From positions 186,001-250,000 of the forward strand of contig NZ_JAERWK010000010.1 in NCBI RefSeq assembly GCF_016918035.1: a stretch of DNA of 64,000 bases, in the 5' to 3' direction. The notes under the pieces were generated by a model. It made no database searches, was not told the DNA's origin, and saw only the letters and a program-made list of their open reading frames with translations. The translations under genes were made by a program, and so were the position numbers. Origin of the DNA: Nakamurella leprariae (GTDB taxonomy: Bacteria > Actinomycetota > Actinomycetes > Mycobacteriales > Nakamurellaceae). Shown piece after piece: positions 36,881 through 45,991 of the stretch. Within the stretch, counting starts at the first letter, position 1. The number at the start of each line of letters is the position of its first letter.

Positions 36881-36994
36881 CGTCCCGTCGACGGGGTTGC
36901 CGGCTGCCCCGGCGACCATGATGACGCCGTGCGTCCTGGTGTCGCGGCCCGGTGTCGCGGGCCCGCTGTCGGTGTCGTGCGCCACGATGAGGGC

Positions 36995-37918
36995 ATGTCT
37001 GCACCGACTCCGGCCCGATCCACCCGACGGTCCCGCGCCCAGCCCGAACTGCCCTTGGACGTCGACGCCGCCCGCGCGGCGGTCGAGGCGGGCAAGTCCG
37101 TGCGAGTGCGGCTGGCGCCGTCGGCGGCGTTCCCGGCCGACACCGTCGGCCGGGTGCGGTCGGTCGGGGATCCGGCGGTCGACGGACCGGAGTTCGTCGC
37201 CGTGGAGGTGACGGTGAACGGCAGCAAGGACGTGCTGCCGTTCGCGCCGGCCGACCTGCGGCCGGCGGTCCGGGGACGCGCGGGCGCTCCGGCCCCGGAC
37301 GAGCTCCCGTCCGCGCGACGGGGGCGCAGTGCGGATCCCGCGGCCACCCGGAGCGCCTCCAGGCCCAGCGCGCCGACCGCCGGGACCGCCGCGCCGACTC
37401 CCCCGCGGCAGCCCGGCCCCGTGCCGTCCACACCGGCAACCGCACCGGCAGCTGCGCGGCCGACGGCACCGCCCGGACCGCCGTCCGCACCGGCCCCGTC
37501 GGCCGCCCGCACCGGGACGTCGTCCGGCGCAGCCGGATCCGGGGCCGGCGGGTCGGCCGCGGCGGCGGGGCCGGACGGTCCCACCGGCGGCACCCGCACG
37601 CCCGCGCGTCGTGCCGCGCGGTCCGGGCACCGACCCACCCCCGTGCGGATCACCGTGGCCACCGATCCGGACGACGCCACCCGGTGGACGGTGGACGCCA
37701 CCATCGGCCCCCGCCGGGTCATCCGCACCGAACCGGCCGTGCCGGCCCGGGTGTGGGAACTGGTCACCGCGCTCGGCCATCCGGCACTGTCGGAGGCCGT
37801 CGCCGCGGTGCTGGACGAACACCGCCGGGCCACTCAGGCCCGGGCCGCTGCCCTGGAGGCCGAACTCCAGGCGGTCCGCGCCGAGCTCGACCAGCTCCCC
37901 CGCCCGGACGAGCGCTGA
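36995..37918 (+). CDS. Proline/alanine-rich protein of unknown function (possibly DUF6319-like)
   Basis: A 307-residue protein in three parts. The N-terminal ~95 residues have LDVDAARAAVEAGKSVRVRLAPSAAFPADTVGRVRSV and KDVLPFAPADLRPA, reminiscent of small actinobacterial proteins with a translation-factor-like barrel. A long Pro/Ala/Gly/Ser-rich disordered linker follows (about 100-220). The C-terminus has VRITVATDPDDATRWTVDATIGPRRV and a short coiled coil with ARAAALEAELQAVRAELDQL. I recall a family numbered DUF6319 with a similar start but am not sure. The ATG at 36995 is chosen from composition; the frame runs upstream. No functional context is visible. Confidence 0.65.
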   Translation: MSAPTPARSTRRSRAQPELPLDVDAARAAVEAGKSVRVRLAPSAAFPADTVGRVRSVGDPAVDGPEFVAVEVTVNGSKDVLPFAPADLRPAVRGRAGAPAPDELPSARRGRSADPAATRSASRPSAPTAGTAAPTPPRQPGPVPSTPATAPAAARPTAPPGPPSAPAPSAARTGTSSGAAGSGAGGSAAAAGPDGPTGGTRTPARRAARSGHRPTPVRITVATDPDDATRWTVDATIGPRRVIRTEPAVPARVWELVTALGHPALSEAVAAVLDEHRRATQARAAALEAELQAVRAELDQLPRPDER

Positions 37919-37945
37919 GCGGGACCCGACGGCGCACTCGGCGGA

Positions 37946-38914
37946 TCAGTGGCGCTCGCGCGTCCAGGCGTCCGTGACCCCGGCGGTGCGGGCGCAGACC
38001 CGCTCCCACGGCGTCGGGGCCAGATCGAGCTCCCGCTGCGCCAGCGAGGAGTCCAGGACGTACCCCCGGGTGCGTTGGTACCGCAGCTCGCGCACCTCCC
38101 GCATCATCGGGTTGATCCGTCCGATCGCCGCGACGATCGGGTCCGGGACGGAACGGATCCGTCCCGGCGGCCGGCCGGCGGCGGCCAGCACGTCCGTGAC
38201 GGCCTGCCGCAGGGTGCGCGGCTCGTTGGTCGGCACGTGCCAGATCCGGCCCCAGGTGTCCGGGCGGTCGGCCACCGCGGCCAGGGTGCGCGCGACGTCT
38301 AGCACGTCGGTCCACGAGTGCGGCAGGTCCGCCGAGTCGACGGCCCAGCCGGTCCGCCCACGCAGCAGCGCGGGCAGCAGCCGCGTCACGTGCCCGTTGG
38401 GCCCGACACCGGGGCCGACGTAGTCCGACCCGCGCACCTCGACCGCCCGCAGCCGGCCGGCCCGGTGCGCCTGCGCCAGGTCCGCCCACATCCGCGCCCG
38501 CAGCCGGCCCTTGTGGTCGGTCGCCGCGTCGGGCATGCCCTCGACCATCGGGCGGTCGACCGGGCCGTACGGATACAGGTTGCCGGTCACCGCCAGCACC
38601 GTGCCCGTGCGCTCGGCGGCCGTCATCAGCGCCGCGTGCACCGGCGGCCACAGCCGTTCCCACTGCGGATAGGCAGCCGGGTTGATGCAGTTGTAGAACG
38701 CGGTGGCGCCGTCGACCAGCCGGGTGAGCGCCTCCGCGTCGGATGCGTCGAGCGCCACCGCCGTGATCGATCCGCCAGCCGGAGCGGCCGTCGGCATCGG
38801 CACCGCCGTCGCCCGCCGAGTCGCGACCTGGACCTCGTGGCCGCGCGCGGCGAGCACCTGGGCCAGGTGGGTGCCCACCGGCCCGGCGCCGAGGACGACG
38901 TGTCGATCGGTCAT
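37946..38914 (-). CDS. NAD-dependent epimerase/dehydratase family protein
   Basis: A 322-residue extended short-chain dehydrogenase-like protein. The N-terminal Rossmann motif is HVVLGAGPVGTHLAQVLAARGHEV, a GxGxxG variant. AVTGNLYPYGPVDRPMVEGMP holds a possible Tyr, and EVRGSDYVGPGVGPNG and SWTDVLDVARTLAAV are typical of this branch. The usual YxxxK pair is not obvious, so it may be an atypical reductase or sugar-modifying enzyme. AGGAGGAG lies about nine bases before the ATG. It is divergent from a TetR gene across a 169-bp region with two matching operators and a clear promoter, so it is very probably induced by the ligand of that TetR, perhaps its own substrate. Confidence 0.82.
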   Translation of the reverse strand: MTDRHVVLGAGPVGTHLAQVLAARGHEVQVATRRATAVPMPTAAPAGGSITAVALDASDAEALTRLVDGATAFYNCINPAAYPQWERLWPPVHAALMTAAERTGTVLAVTGNLYPYGPVDRPMVEGMPDAATDHKGRLRARMWADLAQAHRAGRLRAVEVRGSDYVGPGVGPNGHVTRLLPALLRGRTGWAVDSADLPHSWTDVLDVARTLAAVADRPDTWGRIWHVPTNEPRTLRQAVTDVLAAAGRPPGRIRSVPDPIVAAIGRINPMMREVRELRYQRTRGYVLDSSLAQRELDLAPTPWERVCARTAGVTDAWTRERH

Positions 38915-38936
38915 GTCCTTCGCTCCTCCTGATCAA

Positions 38937-38953
38937 CGAGAGCACCGCTCTCG
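38937..38953. promoter_or_regulatory. Palindromic operator 1 (CGAGAGC-ACC-GCTCTCG)
   Basis: Perfect 7+3+7 palindrome just downstream of the epimerase promoter. It shares the core AGAGC-N3-GCTCT with a second site 53 bp away, centre to centre, about five DNA turns. Likely bound by the divergent TetR protein. Confidence 0.7.
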
Positions 38954-38963
38954 ATCCGCCTCC

Positions 38964-38992
38964 ACTGTGGCCCGATCCGTCCGGCCCGTCAA
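38964..38992 (-). promoter_or_regulatory. Epimerase promoter, TTGACG-N17-CACAGT
   Basis: On the minus strand a -35 TTGACG (plus 38987-38992) and -10 CACAGT (plus 38964-38969) have the ideal 17-base spacing. The -35 touches operator 2 and the start site lies near operator 1, so repressor bound at either site would block polymerase. Confidence 0.65.
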
Positions 38993-39004
38993 GAGCAGTG
39001 CTCT
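38992..39004. promoter_or_regulatory. Palindromic operator 2 (AGAGCA-G-TGCTCT)
   Basis: Perfect 6+1+6 palindrome with the same AGAGC-N3-GCTCT core as operator 1. It overlaps the last base of the epimerase -35 and lies 80 bp upstream of the TetR start, so it could also mediate autoregulation. Confidence 0.7.
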
Positions 39005-39083
39005 CGCATCGGAGCAGAGACCCGGGATGCGATCGACGCCCGCGACGGTTGTCACCGCTCCGGCCGGCAGGCAGGCTGAGGGC

Positions 39084-39863
39084 ATGACCGCTGCGTCCGC
39101 CGCTCCTGGGCCCGCCCGCTCGGCACGGGAGCGCGCCCGGGCCGAGATCACGGCCGAGATCCTGGCGTCCGCGCGCGCACAGCTCGCCGAGGTCGGCCCG
39201 GCCGCGCTGTCGCTCCGGGCCGTCGCCCGGGACATCGGCATGGTGTCGTCGGCGGTGTACCGCTACTACCCGAGCCGGGACGATCTGCTCACCGACCTGC
39301 TGGTCACCGCCTTCGACGAGCTCGGACAGGCTGCGGAGGACGCCGCCCACCGCGCCCGGGCCCGGCCAGTGGCCGCGCGCTGGCTGGCCACCGGCCGCGC
39401 CGTCCGGGCGTGGGCGCTGGCCCATCCGCACGAGTGGGCGCTGCTGTACGGGTCGCCGGTCCCCGGCTACCGGGCGCCCCGGACGACCGTCGGGCCGGCG
39501 ACGCGGGTGATCGCGGTCCTGGTCCGGATGGCCAGGGGCGGCGCGCTCGACGCGACCCCGGCGTGGGTGGACCGCCGGACGGTGCGGGCGGTGGCCTCGG
39601 CCCGCGAGCACGCCCGGAACTGGCGACCCGACGGAGGAACGACCGGCTCATCGTCCGACCGACCGGAGTCAACGACGGCGGAGCCGGCCGACGACGGATC
39701 GCACGAGACCGCTGTGACGGTGCGGGTGATGGCGGCGTGGGCCACCCTGTTCGGCACCATCTCCTTCGAGCTGTTCGGGCACCTGGTGGGATCCATCGAC
39801 GACCTGGACCAGTACTTCGACGCGGTCTGCCGGATGACCGCGTCGGACCTCGGGCTGACCTGA
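39084..39863 (+). CDS. TetR family regulator with WHG-type C-terminal domain
   Basis: A 259-residue repressor. The N-terminal HTH is LSLRAVARDIGMVSSAVYRYYPSRDDLLTDLL (about 46-77). The C-terminal domain carries HPHEWALLYGSPVPGYRAP and FGTISFELFGHLVGSIDDLDQYFD, as in the WHG-type TetR group. The ATG at 39084 is chosen at the start of family-like sequence; GAGGG lies very close to it. It is divergent from the epimerase gene; the two AGAGC-N3-GCTCT palindromes between them are its likely binding sites. A Ser/Thr/Glu-rich insertion near residue 195 is unusual. The ligand is unknown. Confidence 0.88.
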   Translation: MTAASAAPGPARSARERARAEITAEILASARAQLAEVGPAALSLRAVARDIGMVSSAVYRYYPSRDDLLTDLLVTAFDELGQAAEDAAHRARARPVAARWLATGRAVRAWALAHPHEWALLYGSPVPGYRAPRTTVGPATRVIAVLVRMARGGALDATPAWVDRRTVRAVASAREHARNWRPDGGTTGSSSDRPESTTAEPADDGSHETAVTVRVMAAWATLFGTISFELFGHLVGSIDDLDQYFDAVCRMTASDLGLT

Positions 39864-39876
39864 CCCCGTCACCAGC

Positions 39877-39893
39877 GCCGTCCCTCGGACGGC
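39877..39893. terminator. Hairpin between convergent TetR and comEC genes
   Basis: GCCGTCC, CTC loop, GGACGGC: a perfect 7-bp stem in the 66-bp gap between two convergent genes. Confidence 0.5.
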
Positions 39894-39929
39894 ACCCGTT
39901 CGCGGTCGATCGGATCGGCCACGCCGTGG

Positions 39930-42386
39930 TCATGGCGTCCTCGCCGTGGCGCCTCGCACCGCCGTGACCAGGCTCCCGCCGCGCAGTCCGACGGCCACGT
40001 CGCCGTCCAGATCGGTGCGCAGCACCGCCCTGGCCCCGGCCCGGTGCACGGCGGCGAGCATGTCGGGATCGGGATGGCCGTAGTCGTTGTCGCGACCGAC
40101 GCCGATGAGCACCACCGGCGCGGCGACGGCGCGGACGAAGGTCGGCAGCAGGTTGCCGGAGCCGTGGTGCGGCGCCTTGAGCACGTCCGCGGTGAGGTCC
40201 ACGCCCGCGTCGAGCAGCGCCTGCTGCGCCTCCCGTTCGATGTCGCCGGTCAGCAGGACCCGCAGCCCGTCCACCGTGGCCGTCAGCACCACCGACTCGT
40301 TGTTCACCGCGCCCTCCGATCCGCCCCAGCTCCCGCGCGGCCCCAGCACCTCCAGGACGACACCGCCGGTCCACCAGCGGGTCCCGGTGGGCAGTGGCAC
40401 CACCGGGACGCCGGCCGCGTCGGCGTCGTGCAGCACCGCCTGCCACGCGCCGGCCGGCTCCCGGCCCGGACCGACCCCGACGGCGCCCACCGTGCGGCCG
40501 TCCAGCACACCGGGCAGTCCGTCGACGTGGTCGGCGTGCAGGTGGGTCAGCACCACCAGCGGCACCACGGTGATCCCGAACCGGTCCAGGCACGCGTCCA
40601 TCAGATGGGGGTCGGGACCGGTGTCGACCACGACCGCGGCGTCCGGCGCCTCGGTCCGCAGCAGGATCGCGTCGCCCTGGCCGACCTCGCACAGCGCCAC
40701 CCGCCACGACGGCAGCGGCCACCCGGGCGACATCCACTGCGCGGGCAGCAGGACGACCACGGCGCCGAGCCCGGTGGCCGCCACCAGCGCCCGCACCCGT
40801 CGGGCCCGCAGCACCAGCAGGCCGACCCCGGTGCTCCCCACCAGCAGGACGATCCCGGCCGGCGTCGCCGGCCACGGCAGGTGGGCCAGGGGCCAGCGGG
40901 CCAGGGTCCGGGCCACCCAGGCGGTCCACTCCAGCAGGGGCGCACAGGCCGTCGCGAACACCGACGCTGCGTCGGGCCACCACGGTGCGGTGACCGCACA
41001 GCCGACGCCCGCCAGCAGGGCGACCGCGGTCACCGGGGCGACCAACAGGTTGGCCAGCACGCCGACCAGCGACACCCCTCCACCGATCCCGGCGATCAAC
41101 GGCATCGTGGCCAGTTGCGCCGCCACCGGCACCACGACCAGCGCGGCCCATCCGGGCGGCCAGCCGCGCCGCTGCAGCGCGTGCGTCCACGGCGGAACGA
41201 GCAGGACGAGCGCCGCCGTGGCCGCCACCGACAGGGAGAACGCGACCGACACCGCGAACCGGGGCTCGAGGAGCAGCAGCACCGTCACCGCCGCGAGCAG
41301 CGCCGGCACTCCGGCCCGCTCCCGTCCGGACAGCAGCGCCAGCAGGGTGACCAGGCCCATGGCGAACGCCCGCACCACCGACGGTTCCGGGCCGACGACG
41401 ACCACCATGGCCGCCATCACCGTGCCCGCGCCCACCGCCGCCACGCGCAGCCCGACCGGGCGGAGCAACAGCAGGACCGCCCCGCCGACCAGGGTGAAGT
41501 GGGATCCGGACACGGCCAGCAGGTGCGCCAGTCCGGTGACCCGGGCGTCCTGCAGCAGGGCTTCGTCGATCCCCGCGGTGTCGCCCACCACCAGCCCCGG
41601 CAACAGGCCCCGGGCGTCGGGCGACAGGGCCGCCGCCTGGTCGACGACGCCGGCCCGCACCGTGCCGGCGATGCTCGACCACACCGGCGCGTCGCCGAGC
41701 ACCACCGGGGCGCTGCGCGATCGCAGCACCAGCCCGTCCAGCCCGGCCCAGGTCTCGACGGTCACGGTGCCGCTCACCCGCAGCCGCTCCCCGGGCTGCA
41801 CGTCGCCGAGCCGCGGTGCGCTGCCGGACAACTCGACCGAGGCGTGCGAACTCCACCGTCGCCCGTCCACCGTCACCTCCGCGGCCCGGGCCGGCACCAG
41901 CCAGCGCACCTCCGATCCGCCGGTCGGGCTCGCCTCCTCGCCCTCGGTGGCGAACGCCGCCCGGCGCTCCGGCCAACCGCTCACCTGCACCACGGCCGAC
42001 ACCCAGCGACCATCGACGCCCGCCCGCGTCATCGGATCGGCGGCCTCGGCCGCCAGCCGCGCCGCCGCGGCCAGTCCGGCAGCCAGTGCACAGGCGGCCA
42101 GCACGGTGAGCACCCGGACGACCACCCGTCGGCGTCCCACGGCCTCGGCAGCCGTCCCACCGGTCCGGCGACGGGCGCGCAGGCAGGTCGCCAGGACCAC
42201 CAGCGTGACGAGACCTGCCGCCAGCAACGAGGTCCCGCGCACCAGCACGGCGGCCAGGCTCCCCGACCACACCCCGGCTGCGGCGCCCAGCAACCGGAGA
42301 TCGACCGGTGGCCGCGGGCGTTCGTCGTCCTGCAGCCCGCCGCCGGGCGGGGCCGGATCGACACCACCGGTCCCCCGGCGGGTCAC
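39930..42386 (-). CDS. comEC: ComEC/Rec2 family competence membrane protein
   Basis: The DNA-uptake channel protein, 818 residues. N-terminal helices and an OB-like extracellular part (GERLRVSGTVTVETWAGLDG) precede the Competence domain, which includes DEALLQDARVTGLAHLLAVSGSHFTLV, typical of ComEC. About ten membrane helices in total. The C-terminal metallo-beta-lactamase-like domain has VGQGDAILLRTEAPDAAVVVDTG, LTHLHADHVDGLPGVL and LLTGDIEREAQQALL, so nuclease activity is plausible. The GTG start overlaps comEA as GTGA. DNA uptake is not proven in most actinobacteria, although the gene pair is conserved next to holA. Confidence 0.93.
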   Translation of the reverse strand: MTRRGTGGVDPAPPGGGLQDDERPRPPVDLRLLGAAAGVWSGSLAAVLVRGTSLLAAGLVTLVVLATCLRARRRTGGTAAEAVGRRRVVVRVLTVLAACALAAGLAAAARLAAEAADPMTRAGVDGRWVSAVVQVSGWPERRAAFATEGEEASPTGGSEVRWLVPARAAEVTVDGRRWSSHASVELSGSAPRLGDVQPGERLRVSGTVTVETWAGLDGLVLRSRSAPVVLGDAPVWSSIAGTVRAGVVDQAAALSPDARGLLPGLVVGDTAGIDEALLQDARVTGLAHLLAVSGSHFTLVGGAVLLLLRPVGLRVAAVGAGTVMAAMVVVVGPEPSVVRAFAMGLVTLLALLSGRERAGVPALLAAVTVLLLLEPRFAVSVAFSLSVAATAALVLLVPPWTHALQRRGWPPGWAALVVVPVAAQLATMPLIAGIGGGVSLVGVLANLLVAPVTAVALLAGVGCAVTAPWWPDAASVFATACAPLLEWTAWVARTLARWPLAHLPWPATPAGIVLLVGSTGVGLLVLRARRVRALVAATGLGAVVVLLPAQWMSPGWPLPSWRVALCEVGQGDAILLRTEAPDAAVVVDTGPDPHLMDACLDRFGITVVPLVVLTHLHADHVDGLPGVLDGRTVGAVGVGPGREPAGAWQAVLHDADAAGVPVVPLPTGTRWWTGGVVLEVLGPRGSWGGSEGAVNNESVVLTATVDGLRVLLTGDIEREAQQALLDAGVDLTADVLKAPHHGSGNLLPTFVRAVAAPVVLIGVGRDNDYGHPDPDMLAAVHRAGARAVLRTDLDGDVAVGLRGGSLVTAVRGATARTP

Positions 42387-43558
42387 GTGCGCACCAGCGG
42401 GGCCAGCGTCGCGTACCGCGCCGGGCCGATGCCTGGCACCTCCTGCAGCTGGTCGACCGAGGTGAACGGTCCGTTGGTCTCGCGGAAGGCGAGGATGTTG
42501 CCGGCCATCACCGGCCCGACGCCGGGCAGCGCCTCCAGAGCGGCCTGGTCGGCGGCATTGAGATCCAGCACCGCCGCACCGTCCGGCGTGCCCGGCCCGG
42601 CGGGAGCACCGCCCGGCACCGGTCCGCCGGCCGGACCCGCCACGTCACCGGCGCCGGCCACCGCACCCACCACCACGGAGCTCTCGTCGGTGAGCCGGGC
42701 GGCCAGGTTCAGTCCGGTGAGATCAGCACCATCCGCCGGGCCGCCCGCCGCGGCGATCGCATCCGCCACCCGGGCGCCGGCGGGCAGGGTGACGACGCCC
42801 GGACTGCGGACCAGGCCGGTGACCGACACCAGGATCGGCTGGTCGGCCGAGGTGGACGGAGCCGGACCGTCCGGCGATGCGGCTGCGGCTGCGGCTGCGG
42901 CTGCGGCTGCGGCTGCCGCATCGGCGGTCCCGGGAGCTCCGTCGACCGGCGCCGGGACCGCGGCCGCGATCGGCTCGAGGCCCGGCACCGGCAACTCGGT
43001 GGGTCGCTGCCACCAGACCCCCACCGCAGCGACGACCGCCGCCACGGCGGCCACCGCCACCAGCAGGCGGGAGCCCCGCCGACCGGGGTCGACCCGCGCA
43101 CCCCGCAACGGCTCCGGCACCCACTGTTCGACCAGCCGCCGACGCCAGCGCGCCGTGCGCAACCGGATCCGGCGCACCGGCAGCTCGCCGGGTGGCGCGT
43201 CGGCCGGCGAGTCGGACGACGACCCGGGCAGCGGGTCGGCCGGCCCGCTCGATCCGCGCGGCGGGGAAGGGTGTCCGCTGTCGTCGGGCTCCGGAGCCAG
43301 GGCCGGTCCGGCGCGGTGGGGTCGGCCGGGTCGGAGGGCGTCGAACGCGTGCCCGCCTGACAGGGGTGCGCCCGCTGCGGCCCCGGAGCCGGCACCCCGC
43401 ACCGGCATCCGCCCGGCCGGCCGGACGGGCGCGTCGGGGGTCCAGCCGGCCGGCGACGGAGCGCTGCGGTCGACGGGCACTCCGGCAGTGTCGAGGCCTG
43501 TGCATCGCCGGGTGCGGTCGCCGGCCGCGGCTGTGGACAGCTCCGGGCATGGGGACAA
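42383..43558 (-). CDS. comEA: ComEA family DNA-binding competence protein
   Basis: A membrane-anchored DNA receptor. A long Pro/Gly/Ser-rich N-terminus is followed by the actinobacterial block EQWVPEPLRGARVDPGRRG, one membrane helix ([19 protein letters not shown]), a poly-Ala linker, an SLBB domain (ILVSVTGLVRSPGVVTLPAGARV) and two helix-hairpin-helix motifs (LDLNAADQAALEALPGVGPVMAGNI, VPGIGPARY). The listed start is a TTG and gives 391 residues; neither it nor the in-frame ATG at 43408 (341 residues) has a ribosome site, so the N-terminus is uncertain. It overlaps comEC by 4 bp. The upstream neighbour mscR is a separate unit. Confidence 0.88.
   Translation of the reverse strand: MSPCPELSTAAAGDRTRRCTGLDTAGVPVDRSAPSPAGWTPDAPVRPAGRMPVRGAGSGAAAGAPLSGGHAFDALRPGRPHRAGPALAPEPDDSGHPSPPRGSSGPADPLPGSSSDSPADAPPGELPVRRIRLRTARWRRRLVEQWVPEPLRGARVDPGRRGSRLLVAVAAVAAVVAAVGVWWQRPTELPVPGLEPIAAAVPAPVDGAPGTADAAAAAAAAAAAAAASPDGPAPSTSADQPILVSVTGLVRSPGVVTLPAGARVADAIAAAGGPADGADLTGLNLAARLTDESSVVVGAVAGAGDVAGPAGGPVPGGAPAGPGTPDGAAVLDLNAADQAALEALPGVGPVMAGNILAFRETNGPFTSVDQLQEVPGIGPARYATLAPLVRT
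42879..42914. repeat. Hexanucleotide repeat (GCGGCT)x6 in comEA
   Basis: Six exact copies of GCGGCT encode the Ala-Ala units of the linker between membrane helix and SLBB domain. Length changes would remain in frame and alter only linker length. Confidence 0.9.
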
Positions 43559-43634
43559 CTGCCCGGATCCGTCCTGCCGCTGCGCCCACCCGGTGGTCCC
43601 GCCCGGATCGATCCGGAGGTGACCGGCCGGGGTG

Positions 43635-44741
43635 TCACTGCGGGTCGAGCACCACCACGGACCGCAGCACGTCGCCGCCGTGCATCTTCTCGAACGCCTC
43701 GTTGATGTCGTCGATCCCGATCCGCTCGGTGACGAACTTCTCGAGCGGCAACCGGCCCTGCAGGAACAGGTCGATCAGCACCGGGAAGTCGCGGGTCGGC
43801 AGGCAGTCGCCGTACCAGGACGACTTGAGCGCCCCGCCCCGGCTGAAGATCTCCTGCAGCGGGATCTCCAGCTGCATCGACGGTGTCGGCACGCCGACCA
43901 GCACCACGGTGCCGGCCAGATCGCGCAGGAAGAAGGCCTGCTTCCACGTCTCCGGGCGGCCGACCGCGTCGATGGCGACGTCCACCCCGAACCCGTCGGT
44001 CAGCGCCTGCACCTCGGCGATCACGTCCTCGTCACTGCGGCCGCCACCGGCCAGCACCGTGTGCGTGGCGCCGAACTCCTTGGCCCAGTCCAGCTTCCGC
44101 TGGTCGGTGTCGATGGCCACGATGGTGTGCGCACCGACCAGCGCGGCCCCGGCGATGGCCGCGTCCCCCACGCCCCCGCAGCCGATGACCGCGACCGAGT
44201 CGTTCCGGGTGACGCCACCGGTGTTCAGGGCGGCGCCGATGCCGGCCATCACCCCGCAGCCGAGCAGTCCGGCCACATCGGCGGGCGCGGCCGGGTCCAC
44301 CGTGGTGCACTGTCCGGCGGCGACCAGCGTCTTGTCGGCGAAGGCACCGATGCCCAGGGCCGCGGACAGCTCGGTGCCGTCGGTCAGGGTCATCTTCTGG
44401 GTGGCGTTGTGCGTGGCGAAGCAGTACTGCGGCCGCCCCCGCTTGCACGCCCGGCACTCGCCGCAGACCGCGCGCCAGTTGAGGATCACGAAGTCGCCCG
44501 GCGCCAGGTCGGTGACGTCCGGACCGACCGACTCGACCACGCCGGCGGCCTCGTGGCCGAGCAGGTACGGGTAGTCCTGGCCGATGCCGCCCTGCTGGTA
44601 GTGCAGGTCGGTGTGGCACACGCCGCACGCCTTGATCGCCACCACGGCCTCCCCGGGCCCCGGATCGGGCACGACGATCGTGGTCACCTCGACGGGCGCG
44701 TCCTGGCTGCGGGCGATGACGCCCCGGACTTCCTGCGGCAT
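43635..44741 (-). CDS. mscR: S-(hydroxymethyl)mycothiol dehydrogenase (formaldehyde dehydrogenase)
   Basis: A zinc- and NAD-dependent alcohol dehydrogenase of 368 residues that oxidises the mycothiol-formaldehyde adduct; it also reduces S-nitrosomycothiol in mycobacteria. Catalytic zinc Cys lies in [12 protein letters not shown]; the structural zinc cluster is [48 protein letters not shown] is characteristic of the mycothiol-dependent subgroup. The nucleotide motif is [22 protein letters not shown] precedes the ATG at 44741 by six bases. It implies mycothiol production. The metallo-beta-lactamase gene often paired with mscR is not adjacent here. Confidence 0.92.
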   Translation of the reverse strand: MPQEVRGVIARSQDAPVEVTTIVVPDPGPGEAVVAIKACGVCHTDLHYQQGGIGQDYPYLLGHEAAGVVESVGPDVTDLAPGDFVILNWRAVCGECRACKRGRPQYCFATHNATQKMTLTDGTELSAALGIGAFADKTLVAAGQCTTVDPAAPADVAGLLGCGVMAGIGAALNTGGVTRNDSVAVIGCGGVGDAAIAGAALVGAHTIVAIDTDQRKLDWAKEFGATHTVLAGGGRSDEDVIAEVQALTDGFGVDVAIDAVGRPETWKQAFFLRDLAGTVVLVGVPTPSMQLEIPLQEIFSRGGALKSSWYGDCLPTRDFPVLIDLFLQGRLPLEKFVTERIGIDDINEAFEKMHGGDVLRSVVVLDPQ

Positions 44742-44873
44742 GGCCTGTCTCCTCGCTGTCCAGCGGCCGGCGGTCGGCACGGGCACCCGGCCCGGGCTCG
44801 GACCGGGCGCCGCCGCCGCCGCGATCGTGTCATGCCCTGGGCCACGGCCGCCGCCCCGGAGCGGCCGGCACGG

Positions 44874-45539
44874 TCAGACGCCGGCGACCTCGTCCTCACC
44901 GCTGGGCAGCACGACGCCGCCGAGCCCGGCGTTGTAGGCGTGCAGCCGCCACGGCGCCCCGGGCACCGGGCCGTCCACCCGGTGCAGCCCCACCCAGTGG
45001 CAGTTGCCCACGCCGATCAGCGTCGACCAGGCCTCCTCCGGCAGCTGCAGCAGCTCGCCGGTCAACCCGACGATGAGTCCGCCGTGCGCGACCAGCAGCG
45101 CCCGCCGGGCCGTGGTGCCGGCGTCGAGCTCGTCGACCACGGCCCGCGCGCGCTGCGCGACCTGCCACCGCGATTCGCCGCCGGGCGGGGCGAGCCGGCT
45201 GCTGCTGGTCCGCCAGGCCGCCCACTCGCCGGGCCACCCGGCCTCGACGTCGGCGCGGGTGAGCCCCTCCCAGTCCCCCAGCGAGGTCTCCCGCAGCCGG
45301 GCGTCCGTGGCCAGCGGCAAGCGGCACCGGGCCGCCACCACCTCGGCGGTCTCCCGGGCGCGGGACAGGTCGGAGGAGACGATCAGCTCGGGTTGCAACG
45401 CCGCGACCGACGGTGCCGCCTCGGCCGCCTGGCGACGACCCAGCTCGTTGAGCGGGACGTCCCGGTGACCCTGCATGCGGCGCGCGCGGTTCCAGTCCGT
45501 CTCGCCGTGCCGGAGCACGATGAGGTGCTCCAGCGTCAT
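44874..45539 (-). CDS. gpgP: Histidine phosphatase, GpgP-like (glucosyl-3-phosphoglycerate phosphatase)
   Basis: A 221-residue phosphoglycerate-mutase-fold phosphatase. The phosphohistidine motif is RHGETDW (10-16, His11); LRETSLGDWEGLT and VAHGGLIVGL supply the other active-site residues. In M. tuberculosis the gene after rsfS (Rv2419c) is GpgP, which removes phosphate from glucosyl-3-phosphoglycerate in methylglucose lipopolysaccharide synthesis, and the same order here supports that call. The ATG overlaps the rsfS stop as ATGA, making it the last gene of the obgE-proB-proA-nadD-rsfS-gpgP chain. The substrate is inferred from synteny. Confidence 0.82.
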   Translation of the reverse strand: MTLEHLIVLRHGETDWNRARRMQGHRDVPLNELGRRQAAEAAPSVAALQPELIVSSDLSRARETAEVVAARCRLPLATDARLRETSLGDWEGLTRADVEAGWPGEWAAWRTSSSRLAPPGGESRWQVAQRARAVVDELDAGTTARRALLVAHGGLIVGLTGELLQLPEEAWSTLIGVGNCHWVGLHRVDGPVPGAPWRLHAYNAGLGGVVLPSGEDEVAGV

Positions 45540-45991
45540 CGGACGGTGTCGGCCTCGTCGGTGCTCGGGGTCGGCTCCAGATCGCCCGTCGCAGCCGCGG
45601 CCGGCGATCCATCCGCATCGTCACCCGGTGAGGCTGCATCGACGAAGGGGATGATCGGGCAGTCCCGCCACAACCGGTCCAGCGCGTAGAAGACGCGCTC
45701 CTCGGCGTGCTGCACGTGCACGACGACGTCGAGGAAGTCGAGCAGCACCCACCGGCCGTCCCGCTCCCCCTCGCGACGGACCGGCTTGACCCCCTCGAGC
45801 CGGAGCCGTTCCTCGACGGCGTCGACGATGGCCCCGACCTGCCGCTCGTTGGCGCCGGTGACGATCACGAAGCAGTCGGTGATCGCGAGGCGGTCCGACA
45901 CGTCGACGATGAGGATGTCGCTGGCGAGCTTGTCGGACGCCGCCTGGGCGGCGATGCGGGCCAGGTCCAGGGCGTGGTCGGTGGCGGTCAC
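45536..45991 (-). CDS. rsfS: Ribosome silencing factor RsfS (iojap family)
   Basis: RsfS binds L14 and blocks subunit joining under nutrient limitation. The product has 151 residues; the core (about 5-115) has [62 protein letters not shown] and [12 protein letters not shown] ~35-residue acidic C-terminal tail is additional. The GTG at 45991 overlaps the nadD stop as GTGA, the conserved nadD-rsfS coupling. Regulation should follow the upstream proline and GTPase genes as one transcript. Confidence 0.95.
   Translation of the reverse strand: MTATDHALDLARIAAQAASDKLASDILIVDVSDRLAITDCFVIVTGANERQVGAIVDAVEERLRLEGVKPVRREGERDGRWVLLDFLDVVVHVQHAEERVFYALDRLWRDCPIIPFVDAASPGDDADGSPAAAATGDLEPTPSTDEADTVR

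Noticed and set aside
40044-43622. 1192-codon open frame on the + strand opposite comEC and comEA
   Set aside because: Its translation is dominated by His, Arg, Gln, Gly and Pro without any domain, as expected for the antisense of GC-rich genes; both minus-strand genes carry clear family motifs.
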